Source: Nocardia jiangxiensis NBRC 101359 (lineage in GTDB: Bacteria > Actinomycetota > Actinomycetes > Mycobacteriales > Mycobacteriaceae). Taken from it: a DNA stretch of 64,000 bases. A program made the translations under genes and the position numbers. A model generated the notes under the pieces. The model did no database searches, had not been told where the DNA came from, and saw only the letters and a program-made list of their open reading frames with translations. Location: contig NZ_BAGB01000065.1 of assembly GCF_000308615.1 (NCBI RefSeq), positions 1 through 64,000 on the forward strand. Direction: 5' to 3'. Below are positions 43,490 through 52,400 of the stretch, piece after piece; positions within the stretch are counted from its first letter, which is position 1, and each line of letters starts with the position of its first letter.

Positions 43490-44785
43490 TTATTCCCGCC
43501 GACGCAGCGCCAGCGCTCCCAGGCCCGCGAGCACCATGTACACCCCGACCACCCACAATCCGGCGCGCCCGGTGCCGGTGAGATCCTTCAGCCAGCCGGT
43601 GATGTACGGGGCCGCGAATCCGCTGATATTGCCCAGCGAGTTGATCAGGGCGATACCGCCCGCCGCGGCCGCGCCGGACAGGAAGGTGCTCGGCAACGCC
43701 CAGAAAGTGGGCAGCGCCGCGAGGACGCCCACCGCGCAGACGGTCACCGCGGTCATCGCCGCGAACGGGTTGCCCAGATAGAGCGCGACGGGAATGGCCA
43801 GACCGCCGATGATCGACGGCAGCGCGACATGCCACCGCCGCTCCCCGGTCCGGTCGCCGTGTCTGCCCCACCACACCATCGCGACCGCGCCGATCACGTA
43901 TGGCACCGCCGTGATCAGCCCGCGCTGCACCACCGAATAGTGCGTGCCGTACTGCTGCTGGAATCCGGCGATGATGGTCGGCAGGAAGAAGCCCAGCGCA
44001 TACAGCCCGTAGGCGATTCCGCCGTAGATCGCGGCCAGGCCGAGGATTCGCGGATGGGTCAGCGCCCGGCGCAACGTCCAGTGCTCGGCGTCGGCCAGTT
44101 CGGCCTCCTCGCGGATGATTTCGCTGGCCAGCCACTCCCGTTCGGGTGCGTTCAGCCAGCCGGCCTGCTCGGGTCGATCGGTGAGATAGAACCAGGTGAG
44201 CACGGCCAGAATCAGTGCCGGGACACCCTCGACCAGGAACATGAACCGCCAGCCGCTCAGCCCGAAGATGCCGTCGCCGTACTGGATCACCAGGCTCGAC
44301 AGCGTGGAGCCGACCGCCGTGGAGATCGGCACCGCCACCATGAACATCGCGACGATCCTGGCGCGATACCGCTGCGGGAACCAGTACGTCAGATACAGCA
44401 GGATGCCCGGGAAGAATCCGGCTTCGGCCACACCGAGCGCGAATCGCAGCACGATCAGCACAGTCGCGTTCGGCACGAACACCATCGCGGTCGCGATCAC
44501 GCCCCAGCTGAGCATGATCCGCGCCATCCAGCGCCGCGCGCCGAACCGGTGCAGCGCCAGGTTGCTGGGCACCTCGAGCACCAGATAGCCGAGGAAGAAG
44601 ATGCCCGAGGCGAAGCCGAACACCGTCTCGGACAGCGCGAGATCGTGTTTCATACCGCTGGGACCAGCGAACCCGATGTTCACCCGGTCCAGATAGTTCA
44701 CGAAATACAGCAGGCCCAGGAACGGCACCAGGCGCAGACCGACCTTGCGCAGCGTGGTCCGGGAGACATCGGTGGCTTCGAACAC
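43490..44785 (-). CDS. MFS transporter, anion:cation symporter type
   Basis: A 431-residue transporter with twelve hydrophobic segments. LLYFVNYLDRVNIGFAGPSG and VPSNLALHRFGARRWMARIM belong to the ACS subfamily (tartrate, phthalate, hexuronate-type carriers), and the loop WWGRHGDRTGERRWH is the second MFS signature. It starts with GTG. It lies between the VOC and serine hydrolase genes on the same strand with gaps of about 50 bases, suggesting uptake and breakdown of an ester or aromatic acid. Substrate unknown. Confidence 0.88.
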   Translation of the reverse strand: MFEATDVSRTTLRKVGLRLVPFLGLLYFVNYLDRVNIGFAGPSGMKHDLALSETVFGFASGIFFLGYLVLEVPSNLALHRFGARRWMARIMLSWGVIATAMVFVPNATVLIVLRFALGVAEAGFFPGILLYLTYWFPQRYRARIVAMFMVAVPISTAVGSTLSSLVIQYGDGIFGLSGWRFMFLVEGVPALILAVLTWFYLTDRPEQAGWLNAPEREWLASEIIREEAELADAEHWTLRRALTHPRILGLAAIYGGIAYGLYALGFFLPTIIAGFQQQYGTHYSVVQRGLITAVPYVIGAVAMVWWGRHGDRTGERRWHVALPSIIGGLAIPVALYLGNPFAAMTAVTVCAVGVLAALPTFWALPSTFLSGAAAAGGIALINSLGNISGFAAPYITGWLKDLTGTGRAGLWVVGVYMVLAGLGALALRRRE

Positions 44786-44839
44786 CTGCGTACTGTCGTG
44801 TCCGGATTGCCGGATGTCAAGGGGTATTGCCGTGCGCGG

Positions 44840-45247
44840 TCATCCGGCCGGGTAGACCGCGATCTCGACGAGGTTGCCGTCCAGGTCGCGGCAGTAGTGC
44901 GAAACCATCTCGCCCAGCGCACCGGTCCTGACCACGGGCCCCTCGGTGATCGCCACCCCACACGCGGTCAGATGCCCGTGCACCTCTTCGGGCGTCGCGG
45001 TGGTGATGAAGCACAGATCTCCCGCCCCGGCCGCGGCTACCACACCGGTCAGCCATGCCGGATCGTCCACGGCCAGGTCCACCGGCCGCAGATTGATCTT
45101 CTGCCCACCGAACATCAGCGCGGTGCGCCCGGCCGAGCCGAACGTCTCCACCCGCATTCCCAGAACCCGCTCGTACCAGGCGGCGGTGGCCGCGACGTCC
45201 CGGCAGTTCAGGACGATGTGGTCGAAGCGTTCGACGGCAAATCCCAT
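44840..45247 (-). CDS. VOC-family protein (glyoxalase/dioxygenase superfamily)
   Basis: A 135-residue single-chain VOC protein with two beta-alpha-beta-beta-beta units: VERFDHIVLNCRDVAATAAW ... ALMFGGQKINLRP and GDLCFITTATPEEVHGHL ... SHYCRDLDGNLVEIAVYP. Candidate metal ligands are His10 (FDHIVL) and Glu130 (LVEIAVY). The ATG at 45247 is used because the codons above it are not VOC-like. It heads the minus-strand operon with the MFS and serine hydrolase genes and is divergent from tetR, across two operator-like palindromes. Confidence 0.88.
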   Translation of the reverse strand: MGFAVERFDHIVLNCRDVAATAAWYERVLGMRVETFGSAGRTALMFGGQKINLRPVDLAVDDPAWLTGVVAAAGAGDLCFITTATPEEVHGHLTACGVAITEGPVVRTGALGEMVSHYCRDLDGNLVEIAVYPAG

Positions 45248-45324
45248 GTGCCGCACGCTACTCCACCTCGAGCGGGTCCAACGGGATCCGTCACCGTGAT
45301 CCTCGACTCCACGCGTCGGATATA

Positions 45325-45372
45325 CGGAACCATAAGTTCCGTTATTTGATACATTCGGAACCGTGAGTTCCG
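45325..45372. promoter_or_regulatory. two tandem TetR operators
   Basis: CGGAAC-N5-GTTCCG occurs twice: 45325-45341 (spacer CATAA) and 45356-45372 (spacer CGTGA). Centres are 31 bases apart, about three helical turns. The second site contains the tetR GTG start codon in its spacer. Binding would block tetR and probably the divergent VOC operon. Confidence 0.8.
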
Positions 45373-45968
45373 GAACAGACGAACCCCGGCTCGGCAGACC
45401 CCTGTCCGCCGAGACCGATCGCGCCGTCCGGGCTGCCACGCTCGCCCTCCTCGACGAGGTCGGATACGCGGGTCTGCGCGTGCAGGACGTCGCCACCCGC
45501 GCGGGAGTCGGCAAGGCCGCGCTCTACCGGCGTTGGCCGTCCAAGGCGGCGTTGGCGATGCATCACCTGATCGGCGATCTGGCGCCCCGGACGTATCGCG
45601 ACACCGGCAGCCTGCGCGGCGACCTGCGGGAGGTGGCGGCCGATTTCGTCGCCCGGATGGCGAATCCCCGGGTGCAGGCCGTGCTGCCGGAGATCTTCGC
45701 GGACCTGCTGCGCGAACAGGCGCTGCAGAGCGTCTTCGAGGAGGTCTGCATCCACCCCGAGCAGGCCCTCATCCAGCGAACCGCCGAACGCGCGGTCGAA
45801 CGCGGCGAACTCGCCGCCGTCCCGGATGTGCGCTGGGCACACGCGCAGTTCTCCGGACCGGTATTCGGGTGGTTGTACCTGCTCGGCGGCCACGGCGACG
45901 CCGCCTTGATCGACCGGGTCGCCTCCTCCGTGCACGCGACCTGGATCACCGAAGGGAAAAAGAGATGA
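45363..45968 (+). CDS. TetR/AcrR-family repressor
   Basis: A 201-residue TetR protein. The N-terminal DNA-binding domain is AETDRAVRAATLALLDEVGY, AGLRVQDVATRAGVGKAALY, RRWPSKAALAMHHL; the ligand domain has no named subfamily signature (VFGWLYLLGGHGDAALIDRV at the end). The GTG start lies inside the second of two CGGAAC-N5-GTTCCG palindromes, so it very likely represses itself. Its stop overlaps the DoxX-like gene (ATGA), which it probably also controls along with the divergent VOC/MFS/hydrolase operon. Confidence 0.92.
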   Translation: MSSGTDEPRLGRPLSAETDRAVRAATLALLDEVGYAGLRVQDVATRAGVGKAALYRRWPSKAALAMHHLIGDLAPRTYRDTGSLRGDLREVAADFVARMANPRVQAVLPEIFADLLREQALQSVFEEVCIHPEQALIQRTAERAVERGELAAVPDVRWAHAQFSGPVFGWLYLLGGHGDAALIDRVASSVHATWITEGKKR

Positions 45969-46321
45969 ACGGCTGGTTGTGGGCGGGACAGATCATTCTG
46001 GCCGCCGCATTCATCCTCGGCGGCGGCGTGAAGATCGTCCTGCCGAAGGACAAACTGCACCCGATGATGCCATGGGTGGAGGACCTGTCCGCCAACGCCG
46101 TTCGCGGCATCGGCGCGATCGAGGTGATCGGCGGCGCCGGGGCCGTACTACCCTGGGCGACCGGCATCGCCACGGTCCTGACCCCGATCGCGGCGGTCGG
46201 GCTGGCACTGGTCATGGTGGGCGGATTCATCACCCATGCCCGGCGCAGCGAATTCTCGCGCACGCCATCCAATCTCGTGCTTTTCGTCATCGCCGTACTG
46301 GTGGCGATCGGCCGATTCTGA
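45965..46321 (+). CDS. DoxX-like small membrane protein
   Basis: A 118-residue membrane protein with four hydrophobic helices (LWAGQIILAAAFILGGGVKI, NAVRGIGAIEVIGGAGAVLP, ATVLTPIAAVGLALVMVGGF, NLVLFVIAVLVAIGRF), as in the DoxX-like/DUF4870-size class. AAGGGA lies 7 bases before the ATG, which overlaps the tetR stop. Function unknown; coupling to tetR suggests it responds to the same ligand. Confidence 0.85.
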   Translation: MNGWLWAGQIILAAAFILGGGVKIVLPKDKLHPMMPWVEDLSANAVRGIGAIEVIGGAGAVLPWATGIATVLTPIAAVGLALVMVGGFITHARRSEFSRTPSNLVLFVIAVLVAIGRF

Positions 46322-46329
46322 CCTCGGGC

Positions 46330-46353
46330 GGCGGGCCGCGCCCGCGGCCCGCC
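46330..46353. terminator. GC-rich hairpin between convergent DoxX-like and MprF-like genes
   Basis: Arms GGCGGGCCGCG (46330-46340) and CGCGGCCCGCC (46343-46353) pair perfectly; the real loop would open to about four bases. Both genes end within 37 bases. Confidence 0.65.
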
Positions 46354-46358
46354 CCCGC

Positions 46359-47732
46359 TCAGATCTGCTTGCGGTGCGGCACGAACTCGAGGGTCAGCAG
46401 CGCCACCGCGGTGAACACGATCTCACGCCAGCGGATCAGCACGTAGCGCTGGTTGCCGAAGGAGTTGAACTTGCGCAGGAACCGGTACAGCGATTCGAGC
46501 CGGATCATCGGGTCCAGCACTCGGGCGAGCAGATACAACGCCTGGCGCGAACGGGTGCGCTCCTTGTCGCTGTAGAGCTCCGGGAACGCGGCGAAGGCGA
46601 GCGAGATGCGATGCACGCCGCGTTCGCGACCGTAAGCGACCAGGTCCACGATCATGCGCTCGTCCAGGCCGTTCGGGGCGTCCTTACGCCGCCACGGCAC
46701 GTCCAGGCTCAATTCGCTGCCGCGGTTGGCCTCGCCGTACCGCTGGAAGCCGACGACCCGGTCGTCGCTGTCCCGAGCGATCACCACCAGCATGCCCGGA
46801 TGACGACCGTCCAGCAGATGGTCCAGGATCATCGAGAATCCGCGGGTCTGGCGGCCGTGATGCCATTCGTCGACGATCGCGAACAGGGTCTGCCGCAGCG
46901 CCTCGCTAAGCTCCCGCTCGGGAATGATCTCGGTGCTCACCCCGAAGTTGCGGGTGCGGCTCACCGCCTGACGCAGGTTGCGGAATTTGCGGCCCACCAT
47001 ATCGAAGCCGTCGACCTCGACGACCACATCGCGTCCGATCGGAATCGAGTGCAGCCCACGGTGTTCCGCGGCCCGGGTGCGCCACAGCTCGGACACCTCC
47101 GGGCTCGCGCCCAGCACGGCGACCCGCCAGCCGTGCGCCATGGCGTATGCGGAGAATTCCGCGATCAGCGTCCCGAAGACCGCGCGGTCGCCGACCGGAT
47201 CACCCGCCACGACCGCGATGCCGAATCGGGTGCGGTAACCGATGGCCGCGGCGGAACTCGCGTCGAAGAAGTAGGACTTGGACGAGTGCAGTGCGAACGG
47301 CGCGAGCGGATCGCCCGCGGTCGCGTCGACCAGCGCCGCCACCCGCAGTTGATGTTCGGGCTGCGGCCGAGAGCCCTGCGGCAGCATCATGATGAATCCG
47401 GTCGAGGCCAGGAAGACGAAACCGACCGCCGGATGCTCCGCGCGATACGAGATGTTCGACATGCCGAGCACGATCACCGCGACGGTGACGTGCGGCAGCG
47501 TGATCGGCCGGCGCAGATGCAGCCCGCGCGCCACGAACAGCCCCGACAGCGAGGCCGCCACGAACCAGCCGCGATCCACACCCTCGCGCGAGGCCCGGTC
47601 CGCCGCGTACACCAGCACCACGCCGACCAGCAGCAGCACCACGATCAGCGGTAACCGCACCGCTCGGGTGGGAGTGAGGACGACTTGCCGGTAGGTGCGA
47701 TAGCCGGCGACTGCCGAGTTGAGGTCCGCCAC
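46359..47732 (-). CDS. phosphatidylglycerol lysyltransferase-domain membrane protein (DUF2156)
   Basis: A 457-residue protein. About 130 N-terminal residues contain several membrane helices (LPLIVVLLLVGVVLVYAADR, HVTVAVIVLGMSN, AVGFVFLASTGFIMML). A DUF2156 / MprF-like transferase domain of two GNAT folds follows (PLAPFALHSSKSYFFDASSA, GYRTRFGIAVVAGDPVGD, FRNLRQAVSRTRNFGV, RGSELSLDVPWRRKDAPNGL). Such enzymes move an aminoacyl group from tRNA to phosphatidylglycerol and lower membrane charge; this one lacks the large MprF flippase. The GTG start sits one base after the stop of a 22-codon leader ORF. Confidence 0.86.
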   Translation of the reverse strand: MADLNSAVAGYRTYRQVVLTPTRAVRLPLIVVLLLVGVVLVYAADRASREGVDRGWFVAASLSGLFVARGLHLRRPITLPHVTVAVIVLGMSNISYRAEHPAVGFVFLASTGFIMMLPQGSRPQPEHQLRVAALVDATAGDPLAPFALHSSKSYFFDASSAAAIGYRTRFGIAVVAGDPVGDRAVFGTLIAEFSAYAMAHGWRVAVLGASPEVSELWRTRAAEHRGLHSIPIGRDVVVEVDGFDMVGRKFRNLRQAVSRTRNFGVSTEIIPERELSEALRQTLFAIVDEWHHGRQTRGFSMILDHLLDGRHPGMLVVIARDSDDRVVGFQRYGEANRGSELSLDVPWRRKDAPNGLDERMIVDLVAYGRERGVHRISLAFAAFPELYSDKERTRSRQALYLLARVLDPMIRLESLYRFLRKFNSFGNQRYVLIRWREIVFTAVALLTLEFVPHRKQI

Positions 47733-47733
47733 G

Positions 47734-47802
47734 TCACAACCCCCGCTGGGGCAGGAATTCGAGCTGGTGGGCGTGTTGCACGTCCACGAACATCCTCGAC
47801 AT
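47734..47802 (-). CDS. putative 22-residue leader peptide before the lysyltransferase gene
   Basis: An ATG with an excellent ribosome-binding site (GGGAGG, 6 bases upstream) opens a 22-codon frame, MSRMFVDVQHAHQLEFLPQR-GL, whose TGA is followed after one base by the GTG of the lysyltransferase gene in a different frame. The GGGGG that would serve the GTG lies inside the leader. This is the layout of translational coupling. The peptide has two His and no run of a single amino acid, so classic attenuation is not obvious. Confidence 0.55.
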   Translation of the reverse strand: MSRMFVDVQHAHQLEFLPQRGL

Positions 47803-48289
47803 GGTGATCCTCCCGATGGTCGCGTCCTGACGAACACACTATGCGGAACGCAGGTTCCGGGTCGCTGGACCCCATGAGTTCGGCGATGCGGCGGTCCGCA
47901 CCGCCCGTCGATCCCGGTCATTCCCTCGGCTCGGCGCCCGCCCGCCGATCCGGACATGCCTCGGCGGCGCTCGTATGCGCGTCTATTAACCGATACCGCG
48001 AGAAACTTGTTCCCCGCAACAGGTTTATGTGTTGTCCCGCACTGCAATACGAACACGATTATAAAACAGCAAATAACGGGCAATCCACCCTTCTTCGCGC
48101 GGCCTACCTCCGCGCCTGGAGCCCGGCCATAAACCGGCCCCACCTGGGCTTTCAGCTAATTCTCAGGTAGCCCGCCCGATACCGAACAGAGACCCGATCG
48201 CCACCCGCACGCCACCTGCCGAGTCCGCCGCCGCGCGCTGCCCCGACCAACCGGGCAACGCGAGGAAATTCAGGCCTGTGAACTTCCTC
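47803..48289. other. intergenic region upstream of the leader ORF and after hxlR-type gene
   Basis: About 490 bases without a credible gene. CGGAAC-N4-GTTCCG at 47844-47859 resembles the TetR operators at 45325-45372 but its spacer is one base shorter. It lies 42 bases upstream of the leader ATG, where a promoter is expected. The middle is relatively AT-rich (around 48045-48080). Confidence 0.45.
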
Positions 48290-48664
48290 TCACAGCTCTT
48301 GCGCGATATCGCCCTGCGCGGCCAGCAGGTCCTCGCCGTGGTCGTCGATCCAGGCACCGAGGGCTGCCATCGGCCCGGCGACCAGGCTGGATCCCAGATC
48401 GGTCAAGCCGTACTCGACCCGCGGCGGCGCCTGCGCGTACCGGCGGCGTTCGATCAGGCCGTGCCCGAGCAGGCGGTGCAACGCCTGGGTGAGCGCGTTG
48501 TCACTGACGCCACCGATCCTCGCGCGCAGTTCCCGCCGACGCAGTGGCGTCTCACGCAGCGCGACCAGCACCACCGGATCCCAGGTGTGGGCGAACAGGT
48601 CGGTCGCCGCCCGCAACCGGCAATCCGCGACCAACTCGTGGCAGTGCGGTTCGTAACTGCTCAT
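48290..48664 (-). CDS. HxlR-family transcriptional regulator
   Basis: A 124-residue winged-helix protein. The opening C-x5-C spacing (HCHELVADCRLRAATDLFAH) and TWDPVVLVALRETPLRRREL, GGVSDNALTQALHRLLGHGL, EYGLTDLGSSLVAGP are HxlR hallmarks. It is divergent from an NAD(P)-binding reductase, with a perfect 10-base palindrome between them. HxlR proteins often sense electrophiles or oxidants through cysteine, which fits a neighbouring reductase. Confidence 0.9.
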   Translation of the reverse strand: MSSYEPHCHELVADCRLRAATDLFAHTWDPVVLVALRETPLRRRELRARIGGVSDNALTQALHRLLGHGLIERRRYAQAPPRVEYGLTDLGSSLVAGPMAALGAWIDDHGEDLLAAQGDIAQEL

Positions 48665-48711
48665 CGTGCGATGATCCCCCGCCCGTTTCGCACCGATCGG
48701 TGTGTATCGAT

Positions 48712-48742
48712 TTCTCTACCGTAGCCGCGGATCGGTAGAGAA
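48712..48742. promoter_or_regulatory. HxlR operator candidate
   Basis: TTCTCTACCG-N11-CGGTAGAGAA (arms 48712-48721 and 48733-48742), a perfect 10-base inverted repeat with 21-base half-site spacing (two helical turns), in the gap between the HxlR and reductase genes. Confidence 0.8.
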
Positions 48743-48761
48743 CGACACGAAGGAGTCACCG

Positions 48762-49406
48762 ATGCGAATCGGAATTCTCGGCACGGGCACGCTGGCCGCC
48801 GCACTGGGCGGCCGCTGGGCGCGAGCCGGGCACGAGATCGCCATCGCCGGGCGATCACTGACCAAGGCCCGCACACTGGCCGATGGTCTGGGCGGCGACG
48901 TACGAGCGACCGCGGTACCCGAGGCGGTGATCGACGCCGACGCGGTCCTGCTCGCGGTGGCATGGACCGGCGTGCCGGACATCCTCCGCAACGCGCAAGC
49001 ATCCGCGGGCGCACTGGCCGACACGACGCTGATCGATCCGACCAATGCCGTGCACCACGGCGTCGGTGTACTGCAGACCCCGGCCGACGGATCCGGTGCC
49101 CAACACATCGCCGAACTCGCGCCCGGCGCACACGTGGTCAAGGGCTTCCACCTGTTTCCGGCCGAACAGTGGAGCGATCCGGCGAGCCCGTCGGTAACCG
49201 TCGCGATCTGCGGAGATCACCCGCATGCCCTGCGCACCACCGAAACTCTGATCCGGGACGCAGGCGCCGAAGCCGTCGTACTGGGCGGACTCGACCGCGC
49301 CCGCCAGCTCGAGGAGGCCGCGGGATTCGTCATCGGCCTCGCCTTCCAGGGCATCGATCCACGCACAGCGATACCGCACATCCCGACCCGGGTCGCGGCA
49401 GCCTGA
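48762..49406 (+). CDS. NADPH:F420 oxidoreductase-like NAD(P)-binding protein
   Basis: A 214-residue Rossmann protein of the F420-dependent NADP reductase-like family (also called NADPH-dependent F420 reductase / Fno-like). RIGILGTGTLAAALGGRWAR is the dinucleotide-binding motif with AGRS following, as for NADPH. DADAVLLAVAWTGVPDIL and LIDPTNAVHHGVG are family landmarks, and HVVKGFHLFPAEQWSDP corresponds to the substrate-side VKAFN region. AAGGAG lies 6 bases before the ATG. Divergent from hxlR, and likely induced through it. True F420 use is not proven. Confidence 0.87.
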   Translation: MRIGILGTGTLAAALGGRWARAGHEIAIAGRSLTKARTLADGLGGDVRATAVPEAVIDADAVLLAVAWTGVPDILRNAQASAGALADTTLIDPTNAVHHGVGVLQTPADGSGAQHIAELAPGAHVVKGFHLFPAEQWSDPASPSVTVAICGDHPHALRTTETLIRDAGAEAVVLGGLDRARQLEEAAGFVIGLAFQGIDPRTAIPHIPTRVAAA

Positions 49407-49434
49407 ACCGACGCCGCCGAGCAGGCCCGAATCC

Positions 49435-52400
49435 TCACTCCCCGCCGAACACCCGCTCCACGACCGTCTTGGCGCGCCTGGTCACGCGCATGTAGTGGTC
49501 CAGGAATTCGCTGCCGTCGTCGTTTGGCCATCCCGCGACCCGGGCGACCGCCGAGAGCAGGCGGCCGGGGCCCGGGAGTTGGTCGGCGGATTTGCCGCGG
49601 ACCAGGACCAGCGCATTGCGGGCCTTGGTCGCGGTGAGCCAGGCGTCGCGCAGCAGGGCGACGTCGGTGGAGTCCAGCAGATCGGCCTGCTCGATGGCGT
49701 CCAGCGATTGCAGGGTGGAGGTGTTGTGCAGGGAGTGCACCTCGTGGGCGTGACGCAACTGCATCAACTGCACGGTCCACTCGATATCGGCCAGGCCGCC
49801 GCGGCCGAGTTTGGTGTGCGTGGCCGGATTCGCGCCGCGCGGCAGGCGTTCGGAGTCGACCCGGGCCTTGATGCGGCGAATCTCGCGAACCGCATCGGCC
49901 GAGACGCCCCCGGCCGGATACCGCACTGCATCGATGACGTGCAGGAATCGCAGTCCGAGCGGCTGATCCCCGGCGACCTGATGGGCGCGCAGCAGCGCCT
50001 GCACCTCCCACGGCTGGGCCCACTGCCGGTAGTAGGCGTCGTAGGCGGCCAGTGTGCGCACCAGCGCGCCGTTGCGGCCCTCGGGTCGCAGACCGGCGTC
50101 GACCTGCAGCGGCGGATCGGTACTGGGTGCGCCGAGCAGTCGCTGCACCTGGTCGGCGATCCCGATCGACCATTTCACCGCGACCGTCTCGTCGGCGCCG
50201 GGACGCGGATCGCAGACGAACAGCACATCCGCGTCCGAGCCGTAGCCCAGTTCCAGACCGCCGAGACGGCCCATGCCGATCACCGCGAAATCCGCCGGAG
50301 CCTCGTGCCCCATCTCGGCCTCGCTCGCGCGGATCACCGCGCGCAGCGACGCCTCCAGCACCGCCACCCACACCGAGGACAGCGCCGAACACACCTGCGG
50401 CACCTCGAGCATGCCGAGCACATCGGCCGAGGCGACCCGGGCCAGTTCGTGCCGACGCAGCGAACGAGCCGTTGCCACAGCACGTTTGGGTTCCTCGTAA
50501 CGCGCCGCACCAGACATGATCCCCCCACGTACATCCGCAGCCTTCGGGCTCAACAACAATGGTCCGCTCGGGCCGTCGGCGAACATCCGGATCGTCTCGG
50601 GCGCATTGATCAGCAGATCGGGCAGATAGGCCGAGGAACCCAGTACGATCATCAGCCGCTGCGCGATCGCGCCCTCGTCGCGCAGCTCACGCAGGAACCA
50701 GGTCTGATCGTCCAGTCCCTCGGACACCCGGCGATAGGCCAGCAGGCCCTGATCGGGATTGGATGTCTCACCCAGCCACTCCAGCAGCGTCGGCAGCAGC
50801 AGCGCCTGGATCCGGCCCTTGCGGCCGATCTCACCGGTCAACGCCTTGAGATGGCTCAGCGCGTTCTCCGGATCCGCATAACCCAGCGCCGCGAGCTGGC
50901 GGACCGCGGCGGCGGGACTGAGCCGCAACGCATCGGCGTCCAGCCGCGCCACCGAGTCCAGCAGCGGCCGGTAGAACAACTTGGCGTGCAGCCGACGCAC
51001 CCGCACCGCATTGCGTTTGATCTCGCTGGCCAGCACGCCGACCGCGTCCTGCCGCCCGTCCGGGCGCATATGCGCCGCGCGAGCCAGCCAGCGCATACCT
51101 TCTTCGTCGTCGAACGCGGGCAGAGTGTGCGTGCGCTTGAGCCGCTGGAGTTGCAGACGATGCTCGAGCAGCCGCAGGAATTCGTACGAGGCGGTGAGAT
51201 TCGCGGCGTCGTCGCGGCCCACGTACCCACGATCGGCCAGCGCGGTCAGCGCCTCCACCGTGCCCTGCGCGTGCAGCGATTCATCGGCCTTACCGTGTAC
51301 CAGCTGCAACAACTGCACCGCGAACTCGACATCGCGCAGACTGCCGTGCCCCAGTTTGAGCTCACGCTCGCGCAGGTCCTCGGGAACCAGATCCTCCACC
51401 CGGCGCCGCATCGCCTGCACATCGGCGACGAAATCGGGCCGTTCCGAAGCGGACCAGACCATCGGCATCAGCGCGTTGCGGTACTGCTCGCCCAACTCGA
51501 GATCACCCGTGGCGGGACGATTCTTCAACAGCGCCTGGAACTCCCAGGTCCGCGCCCAGCGCTTGTAGTAGGCGACGTGCGCGTCCAGCGTGCGCACCAG
51601 CGCACCGGCCTTACCTTCGGGCCGCAGCGCGGCATCCACCTCGAAGAACGCGCTCGAGGCCACCGACATCATCTCCGCGGCCAATCGGCTCGCGGTGGCG
51701 TCGGCGGGCTCGGCGACGAAGATGACGTCCACATCGGAGACGTAATTCAGTTCGCGCGCACCGCATTTGCCCATCGCGACCACCGCCAGCCGCACCGGCA
51801 CCGGCTGCTCCGGGCACACCCGCGCCACCGCGACCGACAGCGCCGCGGTCAACGCCGCATCGGCCAGATCGGTCAGCTGCCGCCCCACCTGCTGATACGG
51901 CAGCACCGGCTCGTTCTCCACGGTGGCGGCCAGATCGATCGCCGCCAGCAGCATCAGCTGATCGCGATATCGCTTGCGCAGCAACGCGACCGCCTCCGGA
52001 CCCGAGACCTCGGCGCGATACAGCATCGGCCCGGCGTACTCCCCGGTCTCCGGAACCGCGCGCACCGCATCGAGCAGATCGGCGATCAGCTCCTCGCGCG
52101 CGGGCAGCTCCGCACGCTGCAACAGCTGCCAGCATTCGGGATCGGCCACCAGATGATCGGCGAACGCACTGGACGAACCGATCAGCGAGAACAACCTGCC
52201 GCGCACGGCGGTATCGGTACGCAGAACCGAATCCAGTGCCGCCCAACGCGTTCCGAGCTGCTCACGCAACCGGATCAGGGTCAGCAGCGCCAGGTCGGCG
52301 TCGGGTGACCGGGACAGCGCCCACAACACGGGAATGCTTTCGACGTTGTCCCACGCCAACTCTCGCAGTGACTGCGCCGCGGTCGGCTCGAGAAGTCCGA

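Noticed and set aside
49495..52308. A 937-codon plus-strand frame opposite glnE
   Set aside because: Shadow of glnE; composition is His/Arg/Gln-rich and no domain is visible.
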